Shown here piece after piece: positions 15,639 through 24,157 of a stretch of DNA of 64,000 nt; positions within the stretch are counted from its first letter, which is position 1; every line of letters starts with the position of its first letter. Origin of the DNA: Phycisphaerales bacterium (GTDB lineage Bacteria > Planctomycetota > Phycisphaerae > Phycisphaerales > UBA1924); NCBI GenBank assembly GCA_015487555.1, contig WFPK01000115.1, positions 1 through 64,000 on the forward strand. Reading direction: 5' to 3'. The notes under the pieces are model-generated. The model had not been told where the DNA came from. It ran no database searches and worked only from the letters and a program-made list of their open reading frames with translations. Both the position numbers and the translations under genes were made by a program.

Positions 15639-17032
15639 GCGAGCCAACGAATCCGGTCGATGCATTGCTCGATCGGGCCCAGGACCTTCGCCAAACGCTG
15701 GGGGGAAACTTCCGTGACGAGCTCGTTGAAGCGATTTATACCGATGCGCAGGCAATCGCAGATCGGGCATCGGTCAAATCAGATTCGGGCAGACTCGATT
15801 TCGATCAGCGCATCGACCGCCTGCTTACCGCGCCGATGCTGGGTTTGCCATTGATGCTCTTGATGCTGGGGGGCGTGTTCTGGTTGACGATTGCCGGGGC
15901 CAATGTACCCTCGCAGATGCTGATGAGCGGATTGTTCTGGGTTGAGGGCGCCGGGAGCAGACTCTTCGAGCATCTCGGTGCACCGTGGTGGCTGACGGGG
16001 TTTGTCTGGCATGGAGTGTATCGTGCTCTGGCGTGGGTGATTGCGGTGATGCTGCCTCCGATGGCGATCTTTTTCCCGATGTTCACGATGCTCGAAGATT
16101 TGGGATATCTTCCGCGTGTGGCGTTCAACCTTGACCGTTTGTTCAGCAAGGCCGGGGCGCACGGCAAGCAAGTGCTGACGATGAGCATGGGGTTTGGATG
16201 CAACGCTGCTGGTGTGATTGCGTGTCGAACAATTGACTCGCCTCGCGAGCGGCTTATTGCGATTCTGACCAATAACTTCGTGCCCTGCAATGGGCGTTGG
16301 CCGACGCTGATTCTTCTGGCGACGGTATTCATCGCTGCTGCTTTTCCGCCTGAGGTCGCCTCGGTTGCAGCTGCGGGGTCGGTTGCGATGGTCGCGGTGA
16401 TCGGGGTGCTCTTTACACTCGTGCTCTCAGCGATCCTCTCACGCACTGTGCTCAAAGGTACGCCCTCGGCCTTTACGCTCGAGCTGCCGCCTTATCGCAG
16501 GCCCAGTGTCGTCCGAATTCTCTACACATCGCTTATCGACCGCACCATGTTTGTGCTCTGGCGAGCGATCGTGTTTTCTGCGCCGGCGGGTGGGTTGATC
16601 TGGCTGCTGGCCAATATCACAATCTCCGGGCACTCGCTGGCATTTTACCTGACGGATTGGCTCGATCCTTTGGGGCACGCGATCGGGCTCGATGGCGTGA
16701 TCGTCTTGGCCTTTTTTATTGCCATTCCCGCCAATGAGATCGTGGTGCCCACCATTTTGATGCTGTATCTTGGAAACACGATGATGACCGAGGAGCTCTC
16801 ATCGAGCAGCAGTTGGCGGAGTTTGTTCGTCGGCGAGCATGATTGGACATTGCTCACCGCGGTGAATCTGATGCTCTTCTCATTGCTCCACAACCCATGC
16901 TCGACGACCATCTACACCATGTGGAAGGAGACTGGTAGCGCAAAGTGGACCGCCTTTGGAGCCCTGATGCCCTTGGCTGTTGGATTGGTGGTCACTTTTA
17001 CCATCGCGCAGGTGTGGTACCTCTTCACCTGA
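15635..17032 (+). CDS. feoB: FeoB membrane half (split ferrous iron transporter)
   Basis: This 465-residue membrane protein begins with the linker normally found between the FeoB helical domain and the membrane domain (DELVEAIYTDAQAIADRA). It then shows the two-fold repeated permease core with about eight to ten helices. Gate motifs are visible as GFGCNAAGVIACRTID near 187-202 and NNFVPCNGRWP near 213-223, the PCNGR variant of FeoB. Cutting a full FeoB between G/helical and membrane parts gives exactly these two genes. A sequencing frameshift is unlikely because the four-base ATGA overlap is clean and the second gene has its own start. Confidence 0.9.
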   Translation: MSEPTNPVDALLDRAQDLRQTLGGNFRDELVEAIYTDAQAIADRASVKSDSGRLDFDQRIDRLLTAPMLGLPLMLLMLGGVFWLTIAGANVPSQMLMSGLFWVEGAGSRLFEHLGAPWWLTGFVWHGVYRALAWVIAVMLPPMAIFFPMFTMLEDLGYLPRVAFNLDRLFSKAGAHGKQVLTMSMGFGCNAAGVIACRTIDSPRERLIAILTNNFVPCNGRWPTLILLATVFIAAAFPPEVASVAAAGSVAMVAVIGVLFTLVLSAILSRTVLKGTPSAFTLELPPYRRPSVVRILYTSLIDRTMFVLWRAIVFSAPAGGLIWLLANITISGHSLAFYLTDWLDPLGHAIGLDGVIVLAFFIAIPANEIVVPTILMLYLGNTMMTEELSSSSSWRSLFVGEHDWTLLTAVNLMLFSLLHNPCSTTIYTMWKETGSAKWTAFGALMPLAVGLVVTFTIAQVWYLFT

Positions 17033-17106
17033 GCGTGCTTGTCGATGAGTCGATCTATAACACCCGGTGCCAATGCTGCCAGCCCAGCAGCGGCAAGCAA
17101 GATCAT
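17033..17106 (-). pseudogene. Possible remnant of ABC permease N-terminus
   Basis: On the minus strand an ATG overlaps the stop of the preceding ATPase-like tail (ATGA) and encodes a hydrophobic start (MILLAAAGLAALAPGVIDRL). It then meets the end of feoB on the opposite strand without forming a complete protein. The coupling looks like an ATPase-permease gene pair whose second gene was cut off. The evidence is only a short hydrophobic stretch, so this is tentative. Confidence 0.3.
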
Positions 17107-18368
17107 CCCTCGAGCCTGATGATCTTGGTTGCCAGTGGTTTGATCCAGCGCTTGTTGGTTGCCACAACCACAACCACAGGCCGATGCTGAGACTCGCGCT
17201 CAACCCATTGGGCGAGTCCCTCGATCTCGGTGCGCGTGAGCCCGATCTCAGGCTGATCGATCAGCAGGATCGGCGGATCATTGAGCATCGCGCACGCAAG
17301 GGCCACGCGGAGCCCGGCGCCGCCCGCAACATCGGGTCGCCATCCGGCACCAGCCGGTCGCCATGCGGTCGTCACCTCATCAAAGCTGTATCCCATGTCC
17401 GTGGTGAACTTGGCATTGTGCTCGTGCTCGGAGTAGTTGAGTCCCACCTCAACAAGGTTGAGGCTGGCGCTCGTTTCATCATCGCCATGAGCATACCGAG
17501 CAAAGAGCTCGGTCTTGTCATTGACAAAGATTCCGCCTTGGACCAAGAGTCCAAACCGATCCACACCCGGAGCGCCTTGCTCGTCGAACTGGCTTCCTAT
17601 CAAGGCGATGAAGCAGCTCGATCCTCCAAACTCAGCGGTCAGATCGACCGACCATGAGCGCGTCGAAGAGTCCATCGTTGCCGGGTTGGCCGGGTCCGAT
17701 TCGCGGTATCCGATCCCCGCGCCGATCATGGTTGCGGGCTCATCGGTGCGGAAGCTGGTGAAATCACTCATCGCCGATCGTGGCCCGCTGAGCATGAGTT
17801 CGCTGCGAATGATGTATTCCCAGACCTGATCGCCCGCGAACGATGCCTCGGCATCCATGGCCGATGCGGTGATGCGCAGCTGGTCTTTCCGGTACATCAG
17901 CGAGAGCCCTTGGGTGTAGGGCTGTCCAAAGGCCGAGGTGAGCAGCGAGCGCTCCGCGCCGAGTTGGTACTTGCTCGAGATCGCCTGCTCGCGCAATACC
18001 GTCGGGCGAAATTTCCCGACCCGAAGCGTCCAGTTGTCGGCGAGCTTGATACGCATATGGACATCTTCACTCGATGCAATCCAGGTGCTTCGGGAGAAGG
18101 CCATGGTGACGGTGTATCGGAAGCGCGGGTCGCCGAGTTTTCCAGCTGCTTTGATTTTGGTTCGGCGTGTTTCGAAGCTGTTGGTGATGGTGCCGTCGGA
18201 GATTCCGGTGCGTGCATTGAGGATGTATCGTGATTGAAGCTGCATACTGAGTTTGAGCGAGGATGCTTCGTTCTGTATCCATACCCGTTGTCCAGCATCG
18301 GCGAGAAGGGCGTTGGCGTAGGAGGCATAGGAACGCGCGGGGCGTTCTTCGTCTCCTGGTCGGCACAC
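17103..18368 (-). pseudogene. Decayed porin fused in frame to an ABC ATPase tail
   Basis: Residues 1 to about 350 read as a trimeric OprP-type porin: amphipathic strands such as FRYTVTMAFSRS, LRVGKFRPTVLREQ, WSVDLTAEFGG and LNLVEVGLNYSEHEHN. There is no signal peptide, and the frame upstream of the GTG start at 18368 hits a stop without one. The last 75 residues are the C-terminal part of an ABC ATPase: RVALACAMLNDPPILLIDQPE (signature end and Walker B), a switch-like VVVVVATNK, and a tail. There is no Walker A. Both source genes have lost essential ends, and the porin has lost its final strand. Likely a deletion fusion, not a working protein. Confidence 0.7.
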
Positions 18369-18453
18369 GGCGCACCGAATGGAGGTGTCTATATGCAGAG
18401 CAACCCTGATGCCGGGTTGTCTTTGGGGGCAGGCAGGCGAATCATCTCAGGAG

Positions 18454-18702
18454 ATGCCAAGGTACACCATACTTTTGTTCGGGCCCGCCAGTGCTGCCAT
18501 TGGGCAGGATCGGGTTGTGCTCGAGTCGTCCGATCCGTGCACCAGCGATGAGCTCAAAGCACAGCTTGCCCAAGCGTTCCCTGCACTGGAATCGCATGTG
18601 CAGGTCGGGCGTCTGGCGGTGAATCAGGGGTTTGCCAATGCCGATGCATTGATTGACCCGGCAGCCGAGATCGCATTGATTACGATGGTATCAGGGGGGT
18701 GA
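18454..18702 (+). CDS. moaD: Molybdopterin synthase small subunit
   Basis: This 82-residue ubiquitin-like protein ends in the required Gly-Gly (MVSGG), which is thiocarboxylated to donate sulphur to precursor Z. The ATG at 18454 follows AGGAG; a longer frame from 18379 is less likely. Residues RYTILLFGPASAAIGQDRV fit the MoaD first strands. It is followed directly by moaE, whose start overlaps or adjoins the stop, so the two subunits are made together. It opens the molybdenum-cofactor/nitrate reductase island. Confidence 0.88.
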   Translation: MPRYTILLFGPASAAIGQDRVVLESSDPCTSDELKAQLAQAFPALESHVQVGRLAVNQGFANADALIDPAAEIALITMVSGG

Positions 18703-18704
18703 GC

Positions 18705-19082
18705 ATGGCTGTGCGCGTTCGATTGACTGATGGGCCCTTGGCCGAGATGATTCAAACCTCCTTTACCCCCGGGTGTGGGGCCCGGATTGTGTTCGATGGG
18801 GTGGTGCGTCCCGATGAAGATGGGCAAGCGATCACGGGGCTCGAATACGAGGCCTATCGCCCCATGGCCGAGCAACAGCTCGAACGGATTGGACGGGAAC
18901 TTGTCGAGAAATATGGGCTTCTTTCGATGGATATCGAGCACTCGACGGGGTTTGTCCCCAACTTTGCCTGCTCATTTCGGCTTGTGATCGAATCGGCGCA
19001 CCGTAAGGAGGGGCTTGGGGCGATGGATGAGTTTATTGATCGACTCAAGCAAGATGTTCCGATCTGGAAGTGTGCCAAGTAG
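18705..19082 (+). CDS. moaE: Molybdopterin synthase large subunit
   Basis: This protein of 125 residues is from the ATG at 18705; a GTG six bases earlier overlaps the moaD stop and is also possible. MoaE marks are GARIVFDGVVRPDEDG (equivalent of the usual GAxxxFxGxVR), EYEAYRPMAEQQL, the HRKEG segment and the end LKQDVPIWK with its catalytic Lys. It inserts two sulphurs from MoaD into cyclic pyranopterin monophosphate. A slightly shorter C-terminus than E. coli MoaE is seen. Confidence 0.88.
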   Translation: MAVRVRLTDGPLAEMIQTSFTPGCGARIVFDGVVRPDEDGQAITGLEYEAYRPMAEQQLERIGRELVEKYGLLSMDIEHSTGFVPNFACSFRLVIESAHRKEGLGAMDEFIDRLKQDVPIWKCAK

Positions 19083-19232
19083 TTATGGGTCGGGGTTGTG
19101 CCAGGCAGGCAAGATTATTGCGAAATCGGACAAAAGATCAAAAAATACAAATAAACGGGCATGGCTCTTGCGATACAAGAAAAACGGGACTAGCATGTCC
19201 TGATTGATTTGTTTGAAAGCTGGAGATTTACA

Positions 19233-19481
19233 ATGGCCATAGTTGGTGCCTTTGCAAGGGTCGATTCGGAGCAAACCTCCTCGTGTCACAAGCTGATCGA
19301 CGAGCTTGTCGGCGTCAGCACCTTCGAGATTGATGACCCCGACAAAGTGGGGATTCTGGTCGAAGCGGATTCGCTCGATCAGGCCCATGCCATGGTTTCA
19401 AAGACGATACGGATGATCCCCGGGGTGCTGGGGGTATGGCCGGTGTATGTCAATACGGAAGACGAACAGGAACAGGACTGA
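19233..19481 (+). CDS. napD: NapD, chaperone of periplasmic nitrate reductase
   Basis: This 82-residue cytosolic protein has a ferredoxin-like pattern: AIVGAFARVDSEQ, GVSTFEIDDPDKVGILVEA and IPGVLGVWPVYV. This is the NapD type that binds the Tat signal of NapA and holds it until the cofactor is in place. The ATG at 19233 has GGAG upstream. It lies 59 bases before napA, the usual order. The 150 bases upstream are A/T-rich and likely carry the operon promoter, but no convincing FNR or Nar site was found there by eye. Confidence 0.85.
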   Translation: MAIVGAFARVDSEQTSSCHKLIDELVGVSTFEIDDPDKVGILVEADSLDQAHAMVSKTIRMIPGVLGVWPVYVNTEDEQEQD

Positions 19482-19540
19482 ATCCAGGCGATGATGCCGA
19501 GGCACGAGGCGTCGGCAATTGCCTAGAAAGGGAGCAAGAA

Positions 19541-21880
19541 ATGGATAACTCTCGACGAGACTTCATCAAAGCATCGGCCATGGCAAGCGTGGCGACGGTG
19601 GCTGTCGGAAGTACCGGGGTCGCTGCGGGCGAATCCAAAGGGGCGGGGCATGCTGCTGCCGAGCAGCAAGTCCAATGGACCAAATCTGTTTGCCGATTCT
19701 GCGGTACAGGGTGCGGGGTGATGATCGGACACAAGGATGATCAGATCGTCGCGATGCGTGGCGACCCAGAGCATCCAACGACCAAAGGGCTCGTCTGCGC
19801 CAAATCGCTCTTCCTTCCCAAGATTGTCCATTCCAAAGATCGACTCACGACCCCGATGGTGCGCAAGGATGGCAAGTTCGTCCCCATCAGTTGGGACGAC
19901 GCGATGGAGCTCATGGCGGACAAGTTTGCCAAGGCCATCAAAAAGCACGGGCCGGACTCCGTTGCCTACTACGGCTCAGGGCAGGCAATGACCGAGGAGA
20001 GCTACCTCTGTAACCGACTCTTCAAGGGCGGGATCGGGACCAACAATGTCGAAGGCAACCCACGCCTGTGCATGGCATCGGCGGTGGGGGGGTATGTCAC
20101 GACCTTTGGCAAAGATGAACCGATGGGGTGCTATGACGATATCTGGGAGGCCAATACGATTTTCCTTATTGGGTCGAACACCGCTGAGTGTCATCCGGTG
20201 ATCTTCGATCAGATTCTCGCAGCCAAACAGCAAAACCGAAGACTCAATATCATCGCGCTCGATCCACGCAAGAATCCGATCGTATCGGTCTCGCGGGTGC
20301 ATCTTGCCCCAGTTCCCGGGTATGACCTGGCGGTCTTGCATTCGATGGCCCATTGCATCATCCGTGATGGGAAGCACGACAAGGCCTTTATCGAGAAGAA
20401 CTGTCAGTTTAAGATGGTCAGGGATGGCAAGCCGATCAATGTCGGATTCGATGGGTATGTTGATTTCCTCAAAGACTTCACGCCCGAACGCACCGAGATG
20501 ACCACGGGTGTCCCCGCCAAGGATATCGAAGAGGCTGCCAAGCTCTTCTCGTATGGGCCAACGCTTTCGATCTGGACGATGGGGCTCAATCAGCGTACCC
20601 GAGGGGTCTGGGTGAACAATCTGATGCACAACCTGCATCTGATTACCGGCAACATCGGCAAGCCCGGGGCTTCGCCGTTCTCGATGACCGGGCAGCCCAA
20701 TGCCTGCGGCGGCGTCCGTGATACGGGTACGCTTTGCCATCTTCTTCCTTATGGGCGGTCTGTAAAGAAGGAGGAAGACCGCAAGTTCTTCGAGAAGTTC
20801 TGGGGCTCGAAACCCGGGACCATCAAGCCTAAACCCGGGCTTCATACTGTGGCGATGTTCCGGGCATTGGGCGAGAACAAGATCAAGGCGATGATCATGC
20901 TCACGACCAATCCTGGTCAGTCGATGCCCAATCTGCATCCGGTACGCGATGCGATTGGCAAGGATCGTAAGGATAAGCCATTTATTGTCGCGCTCGATAT
21001 CTTCCCGACACGGACGACCGAGTTGGCGGATTTGGTGCTTCCTGCTGCGATGTGGTCAGAAAAGACCGGCGTCTTCGGGATGTCCGAACGGCGATACCAG
21101 CTTCACCCACAGATCAAGAGCCCTCCTGGAGAGGCCCGCTCGGACTTTGACATCATGCTCGACTTTGCCGGTCGGCTTGAAGACAAGGGCGTGGTCAAGA
21201 AGGGGTACATCAAGGGCAAGTTCAAGACCACAGACGACATCTGGGACGAGATTCGGTTGGCGTCGAAGGACACGCCTTATGACTTCATGGGCATCACCCG
21301 CGAGCGGCTCCGCAAAGAACGGGGGCTGCGCTGGCCATGTCCGACAGAAGATCATCCTGGGACCGCCCGTCGATTTGTCAAGGGTGACGATCCGACGCTC
21401 GATCGCGGGAAGTATGCCGACGATACCTTGTTCCCGGGCGAAACCAAGTTTTATACAGCTCCCGACGATCGGGCGGTTGTCTGGCTCCGTCCAGCGCTTG
21501 GCCCGGCCGAGCCTGCCGATAAGGAGTATCCATTCGTGCTCTCGACGGGTCGCGTGATGGAGCACTGGCACACCGGGACGATGACGATGAAGGCGGAGGA
21601 GCTCCGCAGGGCGTATCCGCATTGCTTCATGGAGATCAACCCTAAGGATGCTCGTGAGATGGGGATTCGATCGGGCGATATGGTCAAGATCACCTCACGC
21701 CGAGGCGAGGCGAAGATTCGCGCCCGGGTGGTGGATATGCCTCAGCCCGGCATGGTCTTTGTGCCCATGCACTGGGAGGACAAGGACTCGTTGATTAACT
21801 TCGTGTGTATTGATGCGTTTGACCCGGGTTCGAAGCAGCCTGAGTTCAAGATGTGTGCTGTGAAACTCGAAAAGGTCTAA
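19541..21880 (+). CDS. napA: Periplasmic nitrate reductase catalytic subunit
   Basis: This 779-residue molybdoenzyme reduces nitrate to nitrite in the periplasm. It starts with a twin-arginine signal (SRRDFIK). The [4Fe-4S] cluster ligands are Cys51, Cys54, Cys58 and Cys86 (CRFCGTGC plus GLVCAK). The likely molybdenum ligand is Cys177 in RLCMASAV. Further bis-MGD landmarks are GSNTAECHPVIF, NLHLITGNIGKPG and, near the C-terminus, TGRVMEHWHTGTMT. An assimilatory Nas enzyme is unlikely because of the Tat signal and the flanking napD and napB-like genes. No napC is adjacent; the NapC-like gene at 10642 or another quinol dehydrogenase must feed it. Confidence 0.95.
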   Translation: MDNSRRDFIKASAMASVATVAVGSTGVAAGESKGAGHAAAEQQVQWTKSVCRFCGTGCGVMIGHKDDQIVAMRGDPEHPTTKGLVCAKSLFLPKIVHSKDRLTTPMVRKDGKFVPISWDDAMELMADKFAKAIKKHGPDSVAYYGSGQAMTEESYLCNRLFKGGIGTNNVEGNPRLCMASAVGGYVTTFGKDEPMGCYDDIWEANTIFLIGSNTAECHPVIFDQILAAKQQNRRLNIIALDPRKNPIVSVSRVHLAPVPGYDLAVLHSMAHCIIRDGKHDKAFIEKNCQFKMVRDGKPINVGFDGYVDFLKDFTPERTEMTTGVPAKDIEEAAKLFSYGPTLSIWTMGLNQRTRGVWVNNLMHNLHLITGNIGKPGASPFSMTGQPNACGGVRDTGTLCHLLPYGRSVKKEEDRKFFEKFWGSKPGTIKPKPGLHTVAMFRALGENKIKAMIMLTTNPGQSMPNLHPVRDAIGKDRKDKPFIVALDIFPTRTTELADLVLPAAMWSEKTGVFGMSERRYQLHPQIKSPPGEARSDFDIMLDFAGRLEDKGVVKKGYIKGKFKTTDDIWDEIRLASKDTPYDFMGITRERLRKERGLRWPCPTEDHPGTARRFVKGDDPTLDRGKYADDTLFPGETKFYTAPDDRAVVWLRPALGPAEPADKEYPFVLSTGRVMEHWHTGTMTMKAEELRRAYPHCFMEINPKDAREMGIRSGDMVKITSRRGEAKIRARVVDMPQPGMVFVPMHWEDKDSLINFVCIDAFDPGSKQPEFKMCAVKLEKV

Positions 21881-21896
21881 GTGAAAGGAGTGTGAT

Positions 21897-22568
21897 ATGA
21901 AACTGCAATATATTCTCATCCCGCTCTCTTTCGGTTCAGTCGCGGCTTTGGCCGGGTGGATTGCCCTTGAACCGGGATACACCGAATCCACCGCTGCAGC
22001 GATCCCAACGGTCCCCGACTATGCCGATGATGATCGTCCGACGGTGGTGGTGGGTAAATCCGATATCGAGCTTGATCCCGAGACCGGATTCGCACTGGCT
22101 GCCTTCCCGCCGACGATCCCTGATCGAGCGTGGCACCAGGATGCCTGGTTTGTCAATGATTGCCTCAACTGTCATGAGACGGGGGTCGAGGATGCGCCGA
22201 TGATTCGTCATGTGGGGCTCCCTGAGATCGCCTTTGAATCCAAGTGCCGATCATGCCATGTCCTGATCCCCGGCGAGGCCAACTATGTGACTGATGTCCC
22301 CGAGTTTGATCCCGTGACGGGATTCGCATCGTGGGCATTCCCGCCGATGATGCCCAACAACGACAAGCACGAGCAGGCGTGGGGCAAGAGTAACTGCATG
22401 ATGTGCCACGAGGACGGCACCCGTGGGGCACCGATCGTCAAGCACAAGGGGTTGCCTCGGATTGCGCTTGTTTCGAAGTGTCGATCGTGTCATGTGCAGG
22501 TGCGCAGCGATGAGACTTCGCCCTGGCCTGAGGTTGATCTTGATTTCGATGACCCGCTTGATCGGTAA
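21897..22568 (+). CDS. napB: NapB-like tetrahaem cytochrome with internal duplication
   Basis: This 223-residue protein has an N-terminal signal or anchor and four CxxCH motifs (CLNCH, CRSCH, CMMCH, CRSCH). Two consecutive units of about 80 residues repeat the same order: DPxTGFA, AFPPxxP, a first haem motif, a xAPxxxHxGLP segment that serves as the distal His region, and KCRSCHV. A normal NapB is a dihaem cytochrome of one such unit. It lies 16 bases after napA, so it should be the electron entry subunit of NapA. The duplication points to a tetrahaem version. Confidence 0.85.
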   Translation: MKLQYILIPLSFGSVAALAGWIALEPGYTESTAAAIPTVPDYADDDRPTVVVGKSDIELDPETGFALAAFPPTIPDRAWHQDAWFVNDCLNCHETGVEDAPMIRHVGLPEIAFESKCRSCHVLIPGEANYVTDVPEFDPVTGFASWAFPPMMPNNDKHEQAWGKSNCMMCHEDGTRGAPIVKHKGLPRIALVSKCRSCHVQVRSDETSPWPEVDLDFDDPLDR

Positions 22569-22724
22569 GGCTTGCCTTGTGAGTACCGGGGCAATCATCC
22601 AGATGCGTGAGAACGAGTCGCGGGCAACGCCTTTCTCCGGAGCGGTGCCTGACTCGTTGTCATGCGATGGGGTGTGCGGGGGGCGAGGGTGTTGTGTAGG
22701 GTTGCTTTGTGATAGGATTGTTGC

Positions 22725-23819
22725 ATGATGACATCGCTCCCCGTGCTTGCCAACAAGGCCCAGACGACCGGGCCCGATGTGCGCACACTCAACCCGGCGC
22801 TGCTGGCATCGGTCGGCGATGATCTGGGCAACGAGCTCGTCGATACCTACGGGCGGGTGATCCGCGATCTGCGGATCTGTGTCACTGACCGGTGCAACTT
22901 CCGGTGCCGATACTGCATGGATGAGGATGTGCGGTTCAAACGCAAGGTCGAGTTGCTGACCGATTCGGAGATCGTTCGGCTTGTCCGGATCGCCTCGAAG
23001 ATGGGCGTGCGAAGGATCCGACTCACCGGCGGCGAGCCGATGGTGCATCCGACACTCTCAGCGTTGATCCACGATCTGCGAGCACTCGATCTCGAAGACA
23101 TCGCTCTGACGACCAACGGGTCGCTCTCGACCAGGTCTGATCTCCAAGAACTCAAAGACAGCGGGCTCGATCGGATTACGGTGTCGCTTGACTCGGTGCG
23201 CGAAGATCGCTTTGCGCATATTACGCGATCAAGCACAACGGTGGCCCGTGTGCTGCAGACCGTGCAATGGGCCAAAGAGGTCGGGCTCAATCCCGTCAAG
23301 ATCAACGCGGTGATTATCAAGGGGTTCAACGACGATGAGCTCCCCGAGCTGGCGGATCTGGCGCGGACGATGGGTGTTGACATTCGGCTGATTGAGTACA
23401 TGCCTCTGGATTCGGGCAAGCGGTGGGAGATGGACAAGGTCTTCGCTGCCGACGAGATGATCGAGGCGATCAATGCCAAGCATGAGCTGATCCCGATCGG
23501 ACGCCCGCGCCCACATGCCCCCGCGACCGGATACCGGTTCGCCGATGGATCGCCAGGGCGGATCGGCGTGATCGCGACGGTGACGCGCCCGTTTTGCAAT
23601 GCGTGCTCGCGCCTGCGGGTGACAGCTGAGGGACGCGTGATGCCCTGCCTGTTCTCGACCGCCGAGTGGGATATCCGCTCACTCTTGCGAAGCGATGCGA
23701 GTGATCGTATGATTGCCAAAGCCTTGGTTGCCATTACGCTGCGCAAACAAGCTGGGCATCGTATTCATGACGAAGACTATCAACAGCCCGATCGCCCGAT
23801 GTCCGCGATTGGTGGGTAG
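22725..23819 (+). CDS. moaA: GTP 3-prime,8-cyclase (molybdenum cofactor)
   Basis: This 364-residue radical SAM enzyme makes the first pterin intermediate from GTP. The N-terminal cluster motif is CNFRCRYC (Cys57, 61, 64), followed by LTGGEPMVHPTLS and TTNGSL. The second [4Fe-4S] site is the CNACSRLR motif with a further Cys in VMPCLF, near the C-terminus. The chain ends with the activity-critical Gly-Gly. An N-terminal extension of about 40 residues precedes the usual start. It heads a set with a CMD-type protein and moeA (21- and 2-base gaps). Confidence 0.93.
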   Translation: MMTSLPVLANKAQTTGPDVRTLNPALLASVGDDLGNELVDTYGRVIRDLRICVTDRCNFRCRYCMDEDVRFKRKVELLTDSEIVRLVRIASKMGVRRIRLTGGEPMVHPTLSALIHDLRALDLEDIALTTNGSLSTRSDLQELKDSGLDRITVSLDSVREDRFAHITRSSTTVARVLQTVQWAKEVGLNPVKINAVIIKGFNDDELPELADLARTMGVDIRLIEYMPLDSGKRWEMDKVFAADEMIEAINAKHELIPIGRPRPHAPATGYRFADGSPGRIGVIATVTRPFCNACSRLRVTAEGRVMPCLFSTAEWDIRSLLRSDASDRMIAKALVAITLRKQAGHRIHDEDYQQPDRPMSAIGG

Positions 23820-23840
23820 CATCGGAGAGAAAGGAACCCC

Positions 23841-24155
23841 ATGTCGATCCCCAAGCCATACCTGGAGATGAAAGAACGCTTCCCTGATCTGGTCGGTTCG
23901 TACGAAGCTTTGGGTGATGCGTGCAAAGCTGCCGGGCCGCTCGATGAGAAAACTGTGGCGATGATCAAACTGGCGACCTCGATGGCTGCCGGACTCGAAG
24001 GTGCCGCCCATTCACACACACGCAAGGCCCTCCAGGCGGGATGCACACCCCAAGAGCTTGAGCATGTCGCCATGCTCGGCACGCCTACGATCGGGTTCCC
24101 GTCGATGATGCGGAACTTGTCTTGGGTGCGTGATGTGACGCAGAAGCAAGGCTAA
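23841..24155 (+). CDS. Carboxymuconolactone decarboxylase-family protein
   Basis: This 104-residue all-helical protein of the AhpD/CMD type has the segments PYLEMKERFPDLVGSYEAL, LATSMAAGLEGAAHSHTRKALQAG, TPQELEHVAMLGTPTIGFPS and a C-terminal helix. The CxxC that makes AhpD a peroxidase is replaced by GAAHSH, so only the His remains and redox activity in the AhpD sense is doubtful. It sits between moaA and moeA with tight spacing. CMD-family genes recur near metabolic operons, but a role in cofactor synthesis is not established. Confidence 0.8.
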   Translation: MSIPKPYLEMKERFPDLVGSYEALGDACKAAGPLDEKTVAMIKLATSMAAGLEGAAHSHTRKALQAGCTPQELEHVAMLGTPTIGFPSMMRNLSWVRDVTQKQG

Positions 24156-24157
24156 TC

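Noticed and set aside
19083-19232. FNR-type site upstream of napD (TTGAT-N4-TTGAA)
   Set aside because: The right half is not the ATCAA complement needed, so it is not a palindromic site.
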